This document shows, one piece after another, positions 4,499 through 5,022 of a DNA stretch of 5,022 nucleotides. The stretch is from Terriglobia bacterium (GTDB taxonomy: Bacteria; Acidobacteriota; Terriglobia; UBA7540): contig JASHTR010000209.1 of assembly GCA_030040455.1 (NCBI GenBank), forward strand, positions 1 through 5,022, given 5' to 3'. The notes beneath the pieces are model-generated. The model was not told where the DNA came from and made no database searches. It worked only from the letters and a program-made list of their open reading frames with translations. The first letter of the stretch is position 1. The number at the start of each line of letters is the position of its first letter. A program made the translations under genes and the position numbers.

Positions 4499-5022
4499 AT
4501 GACCACACGCCCCAAGCCGGAAAGCGGAGAGCCGCCAAAGCTCTTCTTCACACCCCACAACCTGCCCGGCTGGGACGGGGAGAAGCAACTGGGTTTCCCC
4601 GGCGAGTATCCTTTGACGCGCGGCATTTATCCCACACTCTACCGCAGCCGTCTCTGGACTATGCGGCAATACGCAGGCTTCGGGGATGCCGCCGAATCCA
4701 ACGTCCGCTATCGCTACCTCCTCTCGCACGGCACGACGGGACTTTCCGTGGCCTTCGATTTGCCCACGCAAATCGGGCTCGATTCCGATCACCCGCTGGC
4801 GGCCGGCGAAGTGGGCCGGGTCGGAGTGGCAATTGATTCGCTCGAGGACTTGGAAACCCTCTTTGCGGGCATTCCGCTCGGGCGCGTTTCCACTTCGATG
4901 ACCATTAATGCGACCGCGGCGATTCTTCTTGCGATGTATTTCGCGGTCGCAGAAAAGCAGGGCGTTCCTCTCGCCCAGGTTTCCGGGACCGTTCAAAACG
5001 ACATCCTGAAAGAATACATCGC
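4499..5022 (+). CDS. Methylmalonyl-CoA mutase large subunit, N-terminal part (3' truncated by window edge; EC 5.4.99.2)
   Basis: The first 174 codons of a coenzyme-B12-dependent acyl-CoA mutase are present. The enzyme interconverts (R)-methylmalonyl-CoA and succinyl-CoA in the cytoplasm, in propionate, odd-chain and branched-chain breakdown or in propionate formation. The visible part is the start of the substrate-binding TIM barrel: [20 protein letters not shown] (32-51), [10 protein letters not shown] (53-62), [19 protein letters not shown] (81-99), [18 protein letters not shown] (109-126), [14 protein letters not shown] (131-144) and [12 protein letters not shown] (163-174). Y58 in the RQYAGF motif corresponds to the active-site tyrosine (Tyr89 of the Propionibacterium enzyme, from memory). 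Isobutyryl-CoA mutase has Phe there, so methylmalonyl-CoA is the likely substrate. The second specificity residue (Arg207 equivalent) and the B12-binding domain lie beyond the window. ATG 4499 fits the family's short N-terminal tail, although no clear Shine-Dalgarno precedes it. It is probably translated after the small membrane protein. Confidence 0.93.
   Translation, partial: MTTRPKPESGEPPKLFFTPHNLPGWDGEKQLGFPGEYPLTRGIYPTLYRSRLWTMRQYAGFGDAAESNVRYRYLLSHGTTGLSVAFDLPTQIGLDSDHPLAAGEVGRVGVAIDSLEDLETLFAGIPLGRVSTSMTINATAAILLAMYFAVAEKQGVPLAQVSGTVQNDILKEYI

Noticed and set aside
4496..4996. 166-codon frame on the - strand inside the mutase gene
   Set aside because: It is the complement of highly conserved mutase sequence and has no recognisable motif.

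Overview
The window looks like chromosomal DNA from a moderately GC-rich, free-living bacterium. Gene order is mixed on both strands, with sizeable intergenic gaps. A Tat-exported bicupin oxalate decarboxylase, a UDP-glucuronate 4-epimerase, a methylmalonyl-CoA mutase of the acyl-CoA mutase large-subunit type and a dispersed-type inverted repeat with GTAGCGGCG arms fit a soil or environmental lineage such as Acidobacteriota. This assignment is an inference from memory of similar genes and repeats, with low to moderate confidence.

Left third (1-2047, + strand): the C-terminal end of a penicillin-binding transpeptidase enters from the left edge and stops at 539. A 251-base gap follows, holding a coding-like frame with no good start codon. 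Next is a complete oxalate decarboxylase (791-2047) with a twin-arginine signal peptide and both manganese sites intact.

Middle (2048-3814): the oxalate decarboxylase gene converges on a UDP-glucuronate 4-epimerase gene on the - strand (3212-2202). The gap between them holds three inverted repeats but no classical terminator with a T-run. Upstream of the epimerase lies about 600 bases without a confident gene. It contains an imperfect palindromic element of about 150 bp (3292-3444), then a run of four further hairpins to 3667, and a doubtful 110-codon reading frame (3479-3811) whose putative ribosome binding site sits inside a hairpin stem.

Right third (3815-5022): an unrecognised 119-residue protein on the - strand (4174-3815) is divergent from a + strand pair. 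That pair is a small two-helix membrane protein (ending at 4468) and the N-terminal third or so of methylmalonyl-CoA mutase (from 4499, running off the right edge). They are 30 bases apart and probably co-transcribed. The gap between them is half filled by a perfect 16-bp palindrome. A very strong Shine-Dalgarno before the small protein is correctly spaced only for a CTG codon.

The genes belong to different processes: cell-wall synthesis, oxalate breakdown, surface polysaccharide precursor supply and propionate/methylmalonyl metabolism. No single pathway unites them, and I see no defence system, CRISPR array, tRNA, rRNA or transposase gene. The most unusual content is the structured non-coding region 3249-3670.
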